This document shows, piece after piece, positions 48,401-60,003 of a stretch of 64,000 nucleotides of DNA. Source of the stretch: Exobasidium rhododendri (Eukaryota > Basidiomycota > Exobasidiomycetes > Exobasidiales > Exobasidiaceae); contig CP110630.1 in assembly GCA_026210745.1 (NCBI GenBank), forward strand, positions 4,650,001-4,714,000, read 5' to 3'. The notes under the pieces are model-generated. The model worked only from the letters and a program-made list of their open reading frames with translations. It did no database searches and was not told where the DNA came from. How positions within the stretch are numbered: position 1 is the stretch's first letter; every line of letters begins with the position of its first letter. The translations under genes were made by a program, and so were the position numbers.

Positions 48401-51400
48401 GTCGAGCATATCTCTTGCCCGAGCGATGTGCTTGTTCGCCAAATGTCGTTGCTCTCGATAAGTGAACAATATAGCTTTGAAGTAATCTTTGCTCTCATCC
48501 GATCGAATGGCAGATATAAACTCCTCCATGTCTGACCACTTGTTAAGCGCGACAGCTGCTGCTGCTGCGAGTGGTGCCATTAGTCGTCTCTCTTGATCCA
48601 TCCCACTCTTGCCAAACCCGTTCCAATGCTGCTTCACTACATCCAGCAAGCGCTCCCATTCACCTAACGCGTGCAAGCACCTCATCTGACCAAATCTTGC
48701 TTCCCAACTTTCTCCTTCTGTTTCCACTCTTCGATTGTATGCAAACAGGGCTTCTTCCCAACGATGCAGCTTCTCCAGCCACTCGGAAGAATCATTGCTG
48801 CTTGCGTCCGTCAGGTGATGTTCTCGCGCATACGTCAAAGCGCCAAAGGCAGCGTCGGACTGCTGCAGCTTCGTGTTAATGTCTATGAGATCGACGATGA
48901 TCTGAGAAGAGGAGTCCGACAAGAATTCTGCTTCCTTGTAGTGCAATGCCTTTGCATAAGCGTGGAATTTGAGAGCACGATCGCCGAGCAGTCGAATGTT
49001 GATGGGAAGCGCCTTGTCATCGTGTTCCATGAATTCTGCCAGATTGAGAAGGGCATGAATCACTTGATCAGGTATCTCGACGGCATCAAAGGCAATCTCC
49101 AAGTTCTTGATCAAATCATCCCGGTATGGATCGTTCAGTTCTGACCAGCAACTGACAAAAGCTGCATTGAAGAGCTCTTGAGCGAGCGGATTGTAATTAT
49201 CTGCCAATGCCCGACAAGCACGAAGGGCGTGCGATGGCGATTCACGCATAAATTCGACTGACATCCTCCTCAGCCACTCCTTCCAATCATCTGCATTGGA
49301 AAGCTTAGACGTGTCCCACGCTTGCTTTAGGTGCTGTAGGTTGACTGCCAATTTTGTTGCCTCGGCTAGTGGTGAATCATCTGCCTTGTCATCGTTGAAA
49401 GAGCTTACTGGGGCAATCTTTGGTGGTAGTCTATCGCCATTCAGGAGCAGACCTACCAGTTGGTTGTACTTCGCAGACTGGATGTGATGCTGATCAAGCG
49501 TTTTCCCTACCACTGGTATGAAGATGCTGTACGACGGACCCAATTGGAAGGCAAGGGCAGTCATTGTCTCCATCGTCGTGTTCCTAATCTCCATGTTCTG
49601 AGCGGCAGACCCTCCGTTGGGGTTGTGCAACACTCGAACTAAAGGATGTATGATCCTACTGGCATGATCGCAAAAGTTGACTTTTGTCGATAGCTGACCA
49701 ACAGAGATAATCGCTTGCTTCCGAAGGCTCGCCGAAGCGTCTGGTCTTTCAAACATCTTGACAATCACCGGTACTACAAGGTGCAGGTACTCTTCAATCG
49801 CACCGCCAAACACGCAAAATGCATGCAGGATTCTCATAATCGTTGCTTGCCGTTTGTTTGTGATTTCACCATCAAGCGTTTGTAGCATGTTCGGCAGCAA
49901 GATCGGCACAAACGTCTTGAATTCACCTTCCAACGCCTTTGCCACTGCCTCGACAAGCGTCACGATGGTCAACTGGATGCTCGAGTTGGGGTTCCACATC
50001 TCTTGCACCAGATCAAAGATATCCTTCAGGTAGTTGCGAACATGCTGTTTGATGATTGAGATTAGGATGGCCAGCTGTTGATAGTAAAATTCAGAGAGGC
50101 CAGTCGTGCAGGTCCGAATCACGTTGAGAAGTGCGGGGATGATTTGTGGCAAGAAGCTGACACATTTCAGGCCTTGCGTTTTGAACATGTACATGATCGC
50201 TTCAATGACGGCGTGATGATGCAGCGACAAGGAAGGGTCTTTTACAATTCCAATCAAGGCATCAATGGCGACATTCTGAAAGTACTCATCGGACGACGTC
50301 CCCACTGCCATGGCCAGATCGAACAAATTCGTTCCGCTACCCTTTTCCGCGTCAGTGCTGCCGTCTTCCGGGTTCTTTTCCAGCAACTTGTAGCGGTAAG
50401 GATCAAGGGCGCCCAGTATTCCCATCACACGGATCGTCTCTCTGCGCACGGGAGGTGACTGTTCACTGCGAAGTATCTTGACCACCGTACTCAAAAGGGA
50501 ACGATACTGCAGGTACGGAGTGACGACGTTGCCAGTGTTGGAAGCCACGAGCCCCAACGTTCGTAGGGCAGCGTTTCTCTTCAGCGTGGATGCGTGTGCG
50601 CCGGCAGAGGAAAGCTGTTCGATGGCCAACTTCAACAGCTGATCGACATGCGGTGTCAAGTCTGGTCCTCCTACCCTGGCTAGTTCACCCAAGCACTCCA
50701 TGACACGAGCTGCAACTCCTGGAACGGCATCATTCGCTCGGGGTAGCATGACTTCTAGCATGGGTAGAGCATACGACTTCACCAGTCTTTGTGACGCCCG
50801 CACAATCTCCGTCAATAGCGTGGCTGCCTCTTCCTTTTGCCTGCTGACCGTCGAGTATTCTAGCTCAGTCAGGAGTTGGATGAGTGCCTTTCGTAGTGAA
50901 GGCATAACGTAGGCCGGATTGTGTTGCGCCAGTCGACCGATGATCACGATGGCCACTTCTCGAACTCGAAACTCTTCGTCATTAAGAGCGATGAACAGCG
51001 ACCGAACGTACTCTGCTTGAGCTAAATGTCGATCGAATCGTTCATCCAGAGCAGACAAGACGGTATGTCGGATTGTCGAATCAGGATCAGCGATGCCCAC
51101 TGTCATTAATTTGTCGAGGACATCGTTCACCACTTCGATGGCATGCATACTCGTCTGAAAGCAGATCGGGTCTTGCATGAACAGCTTTGCACACGTCACC
51201 GCTGCTCCCATTCGAATGTCGGCATGATCGCTATCCAGATACGGCAATGTGCAATTCCGAACAAATTCATTGAGAATGTGGCCACTAAAGTCGAATTCGC
51301 CCAGGGTTGTCAGCGCCGCTGTGATGGTCTCCACTGACTTTGTGTCCTCCCCATTCACGCCGATAGCTGTTTCCCTAGCTGATGTCGGGTATTGCGTGAT

Positions 51401-52904
51401 GGTTGTTCTATTCGGGAGCGGTGCACCAAGTGGTCGATACGGTTGGTTGATGAGAACCATCGAGAGCATGTCCAAAAGACGATCTTGAATAATCCTTAGC
51501 AGTGGTTGAACAGAGTGAACTATCTTGGTGAGCGCCTCGACAAGTTTGGACGTCAGACCACAGGCAAACATAAGATCCAATAGCTCGTGCATGTACTTTG
51601 TCAAATGAGGTCCTACCGACGTCGCCAAGTGACCGATGCAGAAGAACACAGACGGGTCCGGGCTGAAGTTCTTCTTGCCTTTGTGTTGCAAGCCTTCTTT
51701 CACGCACGCTAAGATCTGCTCTATGTAAGGCTTCATCCTGCTTCCCATGGCAGCAGCTACAAGGCCGATGGATTCGAATGTCTGCGACGTTGGCTCGCGC
51801 GGGTTTCGTTCTTTCGTGACCTTGAGCTGATCAGTGAAGATGCCCATGACACTGCCTAGGTGTTCCTCGGCAAAATAGGAAGGATCGTAGTTGGCCAGCA
51901 CTGGAACTAGGTGAGTGATGGTTCGTTTGATAAGAGGGTCCTTGTGTCTGTGCAGTCGAAAGACGAGGTCACATACACGATGAAATCGAGTCTTCATAAA
52001 AGTCTTGGAGTATTGCAGCAACTCCTGTACAGCAAGCAGGCTACCATGAATATTCTCCACAGCACTCGACTTAAGATTTCTCTCTGCCTCTTCGTATATA
52101 TTCTCATAGGCTTGAACACCCATCTGCTTTTCCCTTTGGGAGGTAATTTGAAGGCAGGCACCCAGTGCTTCGGCAGCTCCCTCTCGGACCAACACCTTTG
52201 GATCTCGCAAAGCTACCCAAATTTTGTCCAGCACCCTGTTGACGTAGATGTGAAAGAGATGCGGAACATTCATGGCCATTTCCTTGATGATGAGCACTGC
52301 AGCGTAACGACCCGATTCATTTCGGTCTTTCTCGCCTAGCAAGGTGACACAGGTTCAGCCAAGGAAAGACACACATGCACTCCCAGGCATACTCTTAATA
52401 CTTACTTTGCAAAAAATCGAGGGCTCGAAGCACCTCAAATTCCATGAACTGGTCTCCCAGCGACTGAGCCCCATATCTGCAGACCTTTCCCAGCGCTCTA
52501 CTGGCGGCGATCATCACACTAGCATCATTGCAAGGAAGGTTGGGCTTGAGATACTGATAGAATCTGTAGAGTCTCGCACTATTGTCCTCGCTCTCCAGAT
52601 CAATCAGCACTTCGATTGCTAATATACCACCGAGCTTTTCGTTGTTGTGAGGGCTATGCGTCAGACCAAAGATTAGCCTGTTGAGTTCACTGTTAAAAGC
52701 TGCTATACCATCACCATTGAGCTCGGACATGTAGAAGGAAACATGAGCGCCAAGATCCTTGGACGCTGCCAGACGAACTGCCTCATCTCGAGATTTGAGG
52801 TTCGTGAAGATCTTTGCCAGAGATTCTGTCGAAGCGCTCGTCAAGGTCGATGACAAGGTGGATGGCCCGCTCGCCAGGGCCGGTGTTGCGATTTGAACTG
52901 GCAT
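45418..52904 (-). CDS. TOR1: TOR serine/threonine kinase
   Basis: TOR is the rapamycin-sensitive PI3K-related kinase that couples nutrients to growth. Three coding exons fit: 52904-52406, 52335-45528 and a 7-nt terminal exon 45424-45418, giving 2437 residues. HEAT repeats fill the first half and the FAT region follows. The FRB is near residue 1885 (LWHEMWHEGLEEASRLYF, keeping the Ser tied to rapamycin binding). The kinase has HEDLRQDERVMQLFGLVN, GLGDRHPSNLLLD (about 2207) and IHIDFGDCFEIA (about 2223). A Gly/Asn/Ala-rich linker precedes the FATC (SLENLCVAFIGWC). Without the last intron the frame would end GWCSL; splicing restores the conserved GWCSFW end. Intron 1 (70 nt) is confirmed by frame and family match (LDFLQSEKDRNESGRYAAV). 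Head-to-head with dihydroorotate dehydrogenase. Confidence 0.97.
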
Positions 52905-53318
52905 CCTATCAGCCCTGCCCTATTTCAGGCGAGGGGGAAGTGTGTCGTCTATCGAATAGTGCTTTCTCGCTATGAACGATCAGCACGCCAGTGGAGGAGC
53001 AAGTCAAACTGGAGACGGAGAGCATGTAAAAGTTGTACTCCGCTACTACTCGTCCACACTGACAAGGTATATAGCATGTAGTTAGATTACCGCCAAGAAT
53101 TACACGCCCAGCACAACGAGCCAAGTGCCGGCTCCACACGTGAATGGAAAGGGAGAGGGCTTGCGATTCGATGGCCCTAAAATCGAGCACCGAACCGATT
53201 GTTGAAGGCAGTCGCGACTAGCACAGTGGTGAGTATTTAGCAGCATTCTTCTTGGATACAGTTCTGATCGAAGAAGCAGCAGCAGCAGCCAGATATCCGA
53301 GCAGCCATAGAGCAAAGG
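52905..53318. promoter_or_regulatory. Bidirectional TOR / URA9 promoter
   Basis: Only 414 nt separate the divergent ATGs of the TOR kinase and dihydroorotate dehydrogenase, so both promoters must overlap here. No TATA box is obvious. A (CAG)n-like stretch (AGCAGCAGCAGCAGCC) lies just before the URA9 start at 53275-53290. Confidence 0.55.
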
Positions 53319-55486
53319 ATGGCTGCCTTGACTGCGAGGAACATGAGGCTACCAATGGTGGCGCGACCATGTGGTCTGGCAAGAATCCCATTGACGGGCG
53401 CTCGACCATTTTCGCAACTCCTCTCTTCCGGCCGCTTGAGATCGATGCAAGCTTCCACGCCTTCCACTTCTACGGCACTTTCTACTCGTAGCCTTTTCAC
53501 CAAGCGAAAGCCTCGACCATTCTACAAGGCATTCGTGTGGACCTTGTTGGCATTTGGGGCAACGTTTGGCGTTGCGTATCACCTTGACTCCCGCAGTGCA
53601 GTGCATCGATGGATCGCCATTCCGGTCCTTCAGGCTGCGACAGATCCTGAGACTGCTCAAAAGCTGGCCATCAAGTTGCTAGCAACCGGAGTCATGCCTC
53701 GGGACATGGTGGCAGATGACGAGATCCTGTCAGCTGAGGTACGTCCGTTATGGCGTGAGAGCTGCTCATCTAGTCCTCGTATTGATAGCTAACGATAATC
53801 CTCTTCTTGCATGACCAGGTGGCAGGTCTAAGGTTGTCGAACCCGATCGGTTTGGCAGCAGGGTTCGACAAGCAAGCTGAGGCCATTGATGGGCTTCTAA
53901 ATCTCGGGTTCGGTATCGTCGAAATTGGAAGTGTCACGCCAGAACCTCAGCCTGGGAATGAGAAGCCTCGTTACTTTCGACTGGTAGCAGATCGAGCGGC
54001 TATCAATCGGTATGGCTTCAACTCTGAGGGCCACAGTGTCATCTTGGGTCGACTTCGAGAGCGTGTTCAGCAGTGGATCTTGAATTCGTCCAACTTGGCC
54101 AGATCTCGCATAGCCGTACCCGACTCAGAGTCAGAGGCGGCACACTTATTGAGGGAGGCCGATCTAAATGCAGTTCTGGCCTCGGATCATGTGCCCAAAT
54201 CGCTACGCTCTGGTCAACTACTTGCGATAAATCTAGGAAAGAATAAGAACAGCCCAGAAGATAGTGTGAAAGACTATGTCAAGGGTGTTGAGAAGCTGGG
54301 ACAGTATGCAGACTTGATTGTTGTCAACATAAGTAGCCCCAACACGCCAGGATTAAGGAACCTTCAGAAGAAGGAGGTACTGGGAGGTTTGATGAGTCAA
54401 GTAGTGGAAGCAAGAGATCGACTTTCGTCATCCAAAGTGCCCATCTTTGTCAAGATTTCGCCCGACTTGGACACTGCCGAGCTCAATGATATTGCCGATG
54501 CTGCGCTCAAGAGTGGAATCCAAGGTTTAATCGTTTCGAATACCACTACGTCTCGTCCTTCCTCTCTCAAGTCAAAGACAGAGTTGACCGAAGAAAGAGG
54601 CGGATTGTCGGGTGCACCATTGAAGCCTCTTTCACTCAAGGCAGTCCAGGCGATCCGGAAGAGGGTGGGAGACAAGATCAGTATCATTGGATGTGGTGGA
54701 ATCTTCAGCGGAGAAGATGCGCTAGATTTCGCCAAAGCAGGTGCCGATGCCGTTGAACTATACACAAGCTTTGGATATGAAGGTGTCGGCCATCCTCGAA
54801 GAGTGAAAGACGAGCTGATAAGGTTGCTGAAGACACAAGGAAAGACTTGGAAAGAATGTGTAGGATCTGGCCTAGGAGAAAGCGACTACTTGAGTAAATT
54901 ACCTGATGGGGAGAAAGACTTCGGTAAGGTAGGAAGTCTGCACGATCAATTTGGAGTGGCTGTAGCGGAAGTGAAAGGAGAATTGGAAGATCTACGGAGG
55001 TCTGCCGGGTTGGCACATAATGCTGTCGTATCGTCGACGGAGAAAGAAGAAGAGATGAGGAATGACCTGCTACACTCTTCTAGTCAGACAGCTCGACCAG
55101 TCTTCCGGCCTGATGCTAGTGACAAGGAGTACGTCACCTTGCTAGACAAGATCAATGAAGCGCTAGGTACTGATCCAGGTCCGGCCGAGAAATTCGATAC
55201 AATGGAGACGAGTATGACAAAGACTCAAGCGCTCCGTGCCAAGTTAGGCATTGCACTTCAAGACCCTAGTATCCCTCCGTCTGCTGCTATTGAAGAGATC
55301 GGTGAGAGTGCAATTGTGGGGCGAGGAGAAGCAGCATACTCGGGAAAGATTGAGAGCCCACTCAAGGCATTGAGAAAGATAGATGGACGAGGAACGGCAA
55401 TCCAATCAGGTCGAGCCTCTGAGGGCAGGCTGGGCATGGGTGGAAAAGCTGACTTTAACGCAGCCGACCGAGCTAGAGTCGTGTAG
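53319..55486 (+). CDS. URA9: Class-2 dihydroorotate dehydrogenase (mitochondrial)
   Basis: This FMN flavoenzyme oxidises dihydroorotate to orotate and passes electrons to ubiquinone in the mitochondrial inner membrane. Two exons (53319-53738, 53819-55486; 80-nt intron, phase 0) give 695 residues. An Arg/Ser-rich presequence leads to one membrane segment (FVWTLLAFGATFGVAYHL) and the quinone-tunnel helices. Core motifs are LSNPIGLAAGFDKQAEAIDG, VEIGSVTPEPQPGNEKPR, NRYGFNSEG, the catalytic-Ser loop NISSPNTPGLRNLQ, VKISPDLD, SNTTTSRP, GGLSGAPLKPLSLK and IGCGGIFSGEDA. The core ends near residue 488 (KTWKECVG). About 205 further residues follow without counterpart in the family as I know it: a coiled-coil-like stretch (AVAEVKGELEDLRRSAG) and a Gly/Ser-rich end. 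Membrane-bound class 2 implies respiration-linked pyrimidine synthesis. Confidence 0.95.
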
Positions 55487-55936
55487 ACAGTCTTTGCAGT
55501 AAGGGTTTACCCGTATTTTTTCTTTTGAGCAAGTAATCAATGGCAAAGCAATCTCCAGAATTGAAGGAAGAGAAAAGTAACGCTTCGACAACTTCGTATT
55601 GTGACATGGCAGATTCCGCCTTTTGACAATAGTACACGAGAAAGGAAGGGAAAAGGGGCGCACAAATGTGAAGAATTGATTTCACATCTCTTTCTTTTAT
55701 TGAGTCGCCTTTTGAGGGCAAGAGTGGAGGGTACGTTGAAAATGGGGGGGGAGAGGGTTGAGAGCGTGGAAATGATTTTAAAGAAGCAAGAAAACCTTGT
55801 GAGCCTGTCCATTACTTTGTTTGGCTGTCAATCGGCAACGAGAGCGTAGACGACAGTACGAACCAAGTGGTGAAAAGCAGATTATGTAGAAGCGAGTGTC
55901 GAATGATGTGACGAAGAAATCCCGATCGATGAGCCA
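55487..55936. other. Convergent 3' region URA9 / GIS2-like gene
   Basis: A 450-nt spacer between two stop codons. Nothing coding is supported. It holds a G run (55745-55752) and A/T-rich patches fitting 3' untranslated regions. Confidence 0.5.
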
Positions 55937-57201
55937 TTAAGCCCGGGGTTGAGGGCAGTCTCGGCTGATGTGACCTTCTTGGTTGCAATTCTAGGAAGAG
56001 TGAGAGGACAGAAGAGGTAAGCGATCAGGTAGACAGTGAGATCTCCTTCTCCGACTGTCTTCGAAAGTGAGGACTCACGTAGCAAGACTTGGGGGCACCA
56101 CCTCCGTATCCACCGCCGCCACCACCACCGCCACCTTGACGGGGAGCAGTGCAGGCGTAAGCCAAGTGACCAGGCTCACCACAGTTCTATCATGATGACG
56201 ATATAAAGATCCATTGTCAGCGACAACTGCCCTTGACCGTGCCCGTTTCAAGTCTACTCACGTAGCAGCTCTTTCCACCACCGCCGTATCCACCGCCACC
56301 ACCGGCAGCTCCACCTTGAGGGCATTCACGGCTAAAGTGGCCACTGGGAAGGAGAACGTACGTAGAAGAGTAAGACTCTGGCAGCAAGGAACACACTCCA
56401 ACTCTGTACTCACGCTTGACCACAGTTGTAGCAGGAACCGCCACCACCACCTCCAGAAGAAGCGCCGTATCCGTATCCACCTTGTCCGCCGCCTCCTTGA
56501 GTAGGGCAATCTCTTGAAATGTGGCCGACTAAGTCGAGGTATAAAGTCAGCGATGTGTCTGGTTCACCTCACTTACTCCAGGTCGAAAAAACTCACCTTC
56601 ACCGCATTTGTAGCATGCTCGGTCACCACCACCTCGTCCACCAGAAGGTGCTTGCTCACATCGAGCTGAGATGTGTCCCTACAGCGGTGGAAATTTTGTC
56701 AGCGAAAGTAGATATTAGACTTTCTTCAACTCGTACTTCTCCACTCACTACCTGGCCACAGTCTGAATGCAGGCAAATGAAGACAAATCAGATGTCAGTA
56801 TACTAACTCGATTCACGAGTCTCTCCCTTGAAAGTGCTGCGCTCACTGTAGCTGCAACATGCAAAGATTTGGTCGTAAGGAAGGTTGATTAAGTAGTCTG
56901 TTCTCGGCACCTTTACCAGGCTCTCTACTCACCAAGTGGGTCCACCTCCAGCACCGCCAGTAGGGCACTCATTGGCACGGTGGCCTTCTTGTCCACAGTT
57001 GTAGCAAGCACGACCAGGTCCTCCAGATGCTTGAAACTGTCATCGCGAAAGAAAGCGTCAGCAAAGTTGGGAAAGAATATATCGTACGACATCAGAATGT
57101 GGAGTTGATTGGGGTAGGAGTTGGCCATACAGAGTGGAGCTGGTGCGGGCCTAAATCACACCAAGACTTGCGAATACAGACAACGTCTTACTCACAGCCA
57201 T
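55937..57201 (-). CDS. GIS2: CCHC zinc-knuckle RNA-binding protein (GIS2/CNBP family)
   Basis: Proteins of this family bind single-stranded nucleic acid, G-rich mRNAs and ribosomes. Nine coding exons join to 189 residues: 57201-57196, 57036-56933, 56851-56847, 56762-56749, 56678-56597, 56528-56414, 56343-56262, 56186-56079, 55990-55937. Six C-x2-C-x4-H-x4-C knuckles result: CYNCGQEGHRANEC, CYNCGQVGHISARC, CYKCGEVGHISRDC, CYNCGQAGHFSREC, CYNCGEPGHLAYAC, CYNCNQEGHISRDC. They are joined by Gly/Tyr-rich linkers (GGGGGYGGGG). Introns interrupt knuckles 2 to 6 at or near the CY-N or C-G positions, so no knuckle after the first lies in one exon. Exon 1 has just ATG GCT; exons 3 and 4 are micro-exons of 5 and 14 nt needed for knuckle 2. 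No continuous frame covers the gene, so it is easily missed. Confidence 0.93.
56847..56851 (-). other. GIS2: 5-nt coding micro-exon
   Basis: On the minus strand the sequence reads ttgcag|CTACA|gtgagc. The five bases complete TG|C TAC A|AC, giving Cys-Tyr-Asn of zinc knuckle 2. Flanking introns are 81 and 84 nt. Direct joining of exons 2 and 4 would create TGA at the junction. Confidence 0.85.
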
Positions 57202-58137
57202 TGTGTTTTTCTTTCGATTGATTGATGATAAGTTTGGGGAAATTGAAAGGTTATTCGATGAATCAAGTGGAAGAGATAGTCTTGTGCCCAGCAACGGTGA
57301 TCTCAGGACGGTGGTCTGGAAGAAGAAACGAAAACTTTACGCCACGCAGAAAGCTGCAAAGCACGTGTCTGTAAGTGCTGCAGAGGGCAGGTCCGTTGTA
57401 AATCTGGACCGAGATGTTCAAGGTAGGGTTAGCTCTGCTGCAGTGAGTCCTCTCCCGTGGTTCAGTCAATTGCTGCAACGGTGCAGGAATTCAAGGAGCT
57501 GTCACCACGGCGCATGTACCAGTAGCATGTATCTTTTATCAGAAGATATCCCTTTGAATGCTTTCCGTTGCAGGATTTACGACTGTGCCAATCGATCGTG
57601 CGAGGCGTACCAAACGTCAGATTGTCTGCTGAAGGCGAGCGACCGCCGTCGAGGTGTTAAAAGGAAGTACCTAATTGATTTTTCTGCCGATAATGGTCAG
57701 CAAGCTTTGCCGTCCTCGTCGATGGTACGCCTAAAGAGGCGCATTGTCAGCCCTCTGTATAGAGCCAACGCAATGAGCCAGCCAGCCGTGCAGAGATACG
57801 ATTGCGCCCGATTGGATGAAATACTTCGCCCAGACACGCTGCCTCTTCTTGATGGCGGGCTGCGCGATTCATCACAAGGGGGGTAGACCATATAAAGCTG
57901 ACTACTTTGCCCTTGAATCAATCTGATCAATCATCACTACAACGCTTTCCTCTTTCCATTGACGACTGGACTCGTCGCTCCTCTTCCTGACCAACCCCCC
58001 CCCTCGACTACTCGACGTAGCTCCAAGCACTGGTTGCATCTCACTCTCACTTGACCTCAGTCGAACATAGTTCCCTCAGTTATCTTTCAACTTATATTTA
58101 GTCTCCAATCTCTGCCTTTTCTTCTTGCCATCACAAA
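57202..58137. promoter_or_regulatory. Divergent promoter GIS2 / secreted protein gene
   Basis: The 936 nt between two divergent ATGs. The 5' untranslated region of the secreted-protein gene is pyrimidine-rich from about 57940 to 58130. A 227-codon plus-strand frame at 57203-57886 opens from GTG and has no family resemblance; it is not called. Confidence 0.5.
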
Positions 58138-60003
58138 ATGAGAATCTCCAAGCAAGTCTGTTTCTTGATAGCCGCTGCCATTGCTTCAGCCGTCGACGGA
58201 GCTCCCTTAGGGTAGGTCTTGCTTGTGCTACTGTGTTCTATAGAGAGTAAGATGCTGACTTTACTGCCTTTGTCGACGATACAGTGACAAGCTTGAGCGC
58301 CGTCAAGACATCCAATTAGAGTTGACGCCAACACAGAAGGTCGATGTGGACGGCTCCCGTGAGGTGCCCATTATCCACATTTCAGATCAAGGAGCGCTTC
58401 AATTTGCACCATCTGGATGTTTCGGGGAGACTTGTGGAGCTTACGCAAATGGTGTGCCTCCTTCGAGAGAATACACGAAATTCTTTGACTCTCACAGCAC
58501 GTACGATCCCTACGCAGAGAATTACGCCTCACCTTCCTCCTTCTATCCTCCAGGTCGTGTCATAACGCCTCCACGAGCTCCGAACTTCCCCAGCCAGGCT
58601 TTTGCGATACCTCTGTCTCAATTGGAAATAGGCCAACCACCAGTATTTGCTCCTTATGCTGGCTGGGCTGCTCCCTTAATACAGACTGGAAGCTTCCAAC
58701 CAGGAATGAAAGGGTTGGCACCAACTGCAAGCGTTCCTCCTCTGCCTGGATCCTTCTTGAGCCCAACAACAACGGTATCTGCACCTGGAGCGATGCCTGG
58801 GCTTGTGCCGTCGAATGTCGACACGCCCACTCTACCACCGACGACAACTGTAGGCCAAGCACCACCCCCGCTCCCTCTTCCAGCAGGCCTGTTTTCAAAG
58901 GCAGTTCTATCTGCTCCATCGCCAGCTCCAGTCCCTCCTCCAGCTTCACCCGAGGACGCTGAGAAGAAGTTGGAAGGTGCACCTCCGAAGCCAGATGCAG
59001 CAATTTCTCCTCCTCCTCCTCCTCCTCCACCGGCCTCGCCAAAGGACGCAGACAAGAAAGCAGAGGGTGAACCGCCAAAGCCAGATGCAGCTCTTCCTCC
59101 CACTCCTCCTCCTCCCCCACCACCACCAGCGGCCCCTACTCCAGATGAAGTCCAGAAGATTGCCGAGGATGCCAAGGCCTTGGAGAACAAAGATGCACCG
59201 AAACAGCGAAGGAATTTCCGGACGGGAGTGAGCAAGACTTCACCCTCTTCTATCGAGGCTAAGAGGAGCGCCACAGTACAGAGATTGAAGAAGCGGCAAT
59301 TTCTCGAGCCATCCAGCGTACAGGATTGTCCCTCTTCCCTGCTCGAAACAAAAGAGACGCTCATTCCTGTCACCGTGAATGAATTAGCTCAGATGCAGCA
59401 AGGCACCGCCGAGATGATATCGTATCCTTCCATCGGGCAGGATGGGCAAGAAGGGCAAACGGTTTACGACGTAGTACCAATTGAGGAGGCGCCAAAGCCA
59501 CTGCACCCGTCTCTCAAGGACGTCTTGAAGCATGAAGCAGTGTCGATGCGTTCGGAGGCCAAAGGATATACATCAAGGAACAGAGGCGAAGGGCTGGACG
59601 ACCGTGCGCTCGGGTCAGGACTTGACGGGCAGGAGGCGCAGGATCGAATAGAAAGGCGAGACAGCCTGGAAGATGACGACGACGACGACGACGACGACGC
59701 TGCCGGATCTTCTTTGATCGAAAAGCTAGGGAAGTCAGAACTTCACAAGCGCCTCAAGCACGGTACGTAAGATTGGAAAAACGGGGGACAATGCGATGGA
59801 AGAGGAACTGATGCGATACCTCTTTCCGACTATCAGAGTCCAACGGTCTGAACGCGAGTCTGGTGAAGAACGGAATCGGCAAGAAAAAGTACGGATATAG
59901 CATTCACGACAACAACGGCGCCTCTTCTTCAGTATCGTCGATTGGGATAATTGGGACAATGACGATTGCGGCGGCCGTTGGTATCTGGACCTCGCTCTCA
60001 TGA
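58138..60003 (+). CDS. Secreted proline-rich protein, Kex2 sites, probable GPI anchor
   Basis: Three exons (58138-58211, 58285-59762, 59837-60003) give 572 residues. Exon 1 encodes a signal peptide (MRISKQVCFLIAAAIASAVD). A Kex2-type site follows (LERR|Q, residues 30-31), and more dibasic sites occur at about 333-334 (QRR), 351-352 (KR), 360-362 (KKR) and 482-483 (ERR). Proline blocks surround two tandem ~30-residue units (PPASPEDAEKKLEGAPPKPD and PPASPKDADKKAEGEPPKPD). An Asp run precedes the end. The last exon encodes NNGASSSVSS followed by a hydrophobic tail IGIIGTMTIAAAVGIW, the form of a GPI-attachment signal. Only three Cys lie outside the signal peptide. I do not recognise the family; a cell-wall or cell-surface protein processed in the Golgi is the best reading, and a secreted effector is possible. 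Confidence 0.82.

Noticed and set aside
57203-57886. 227-codon plus-strand frame upstream of the secreted-protein gene
   Set aside because: It opens from GTG rather than ATG, has no family resemblance, and lies in the divergent promoter between GIS2 and the secreted-protein gene; the first internal ATG leaves only a short peptide.
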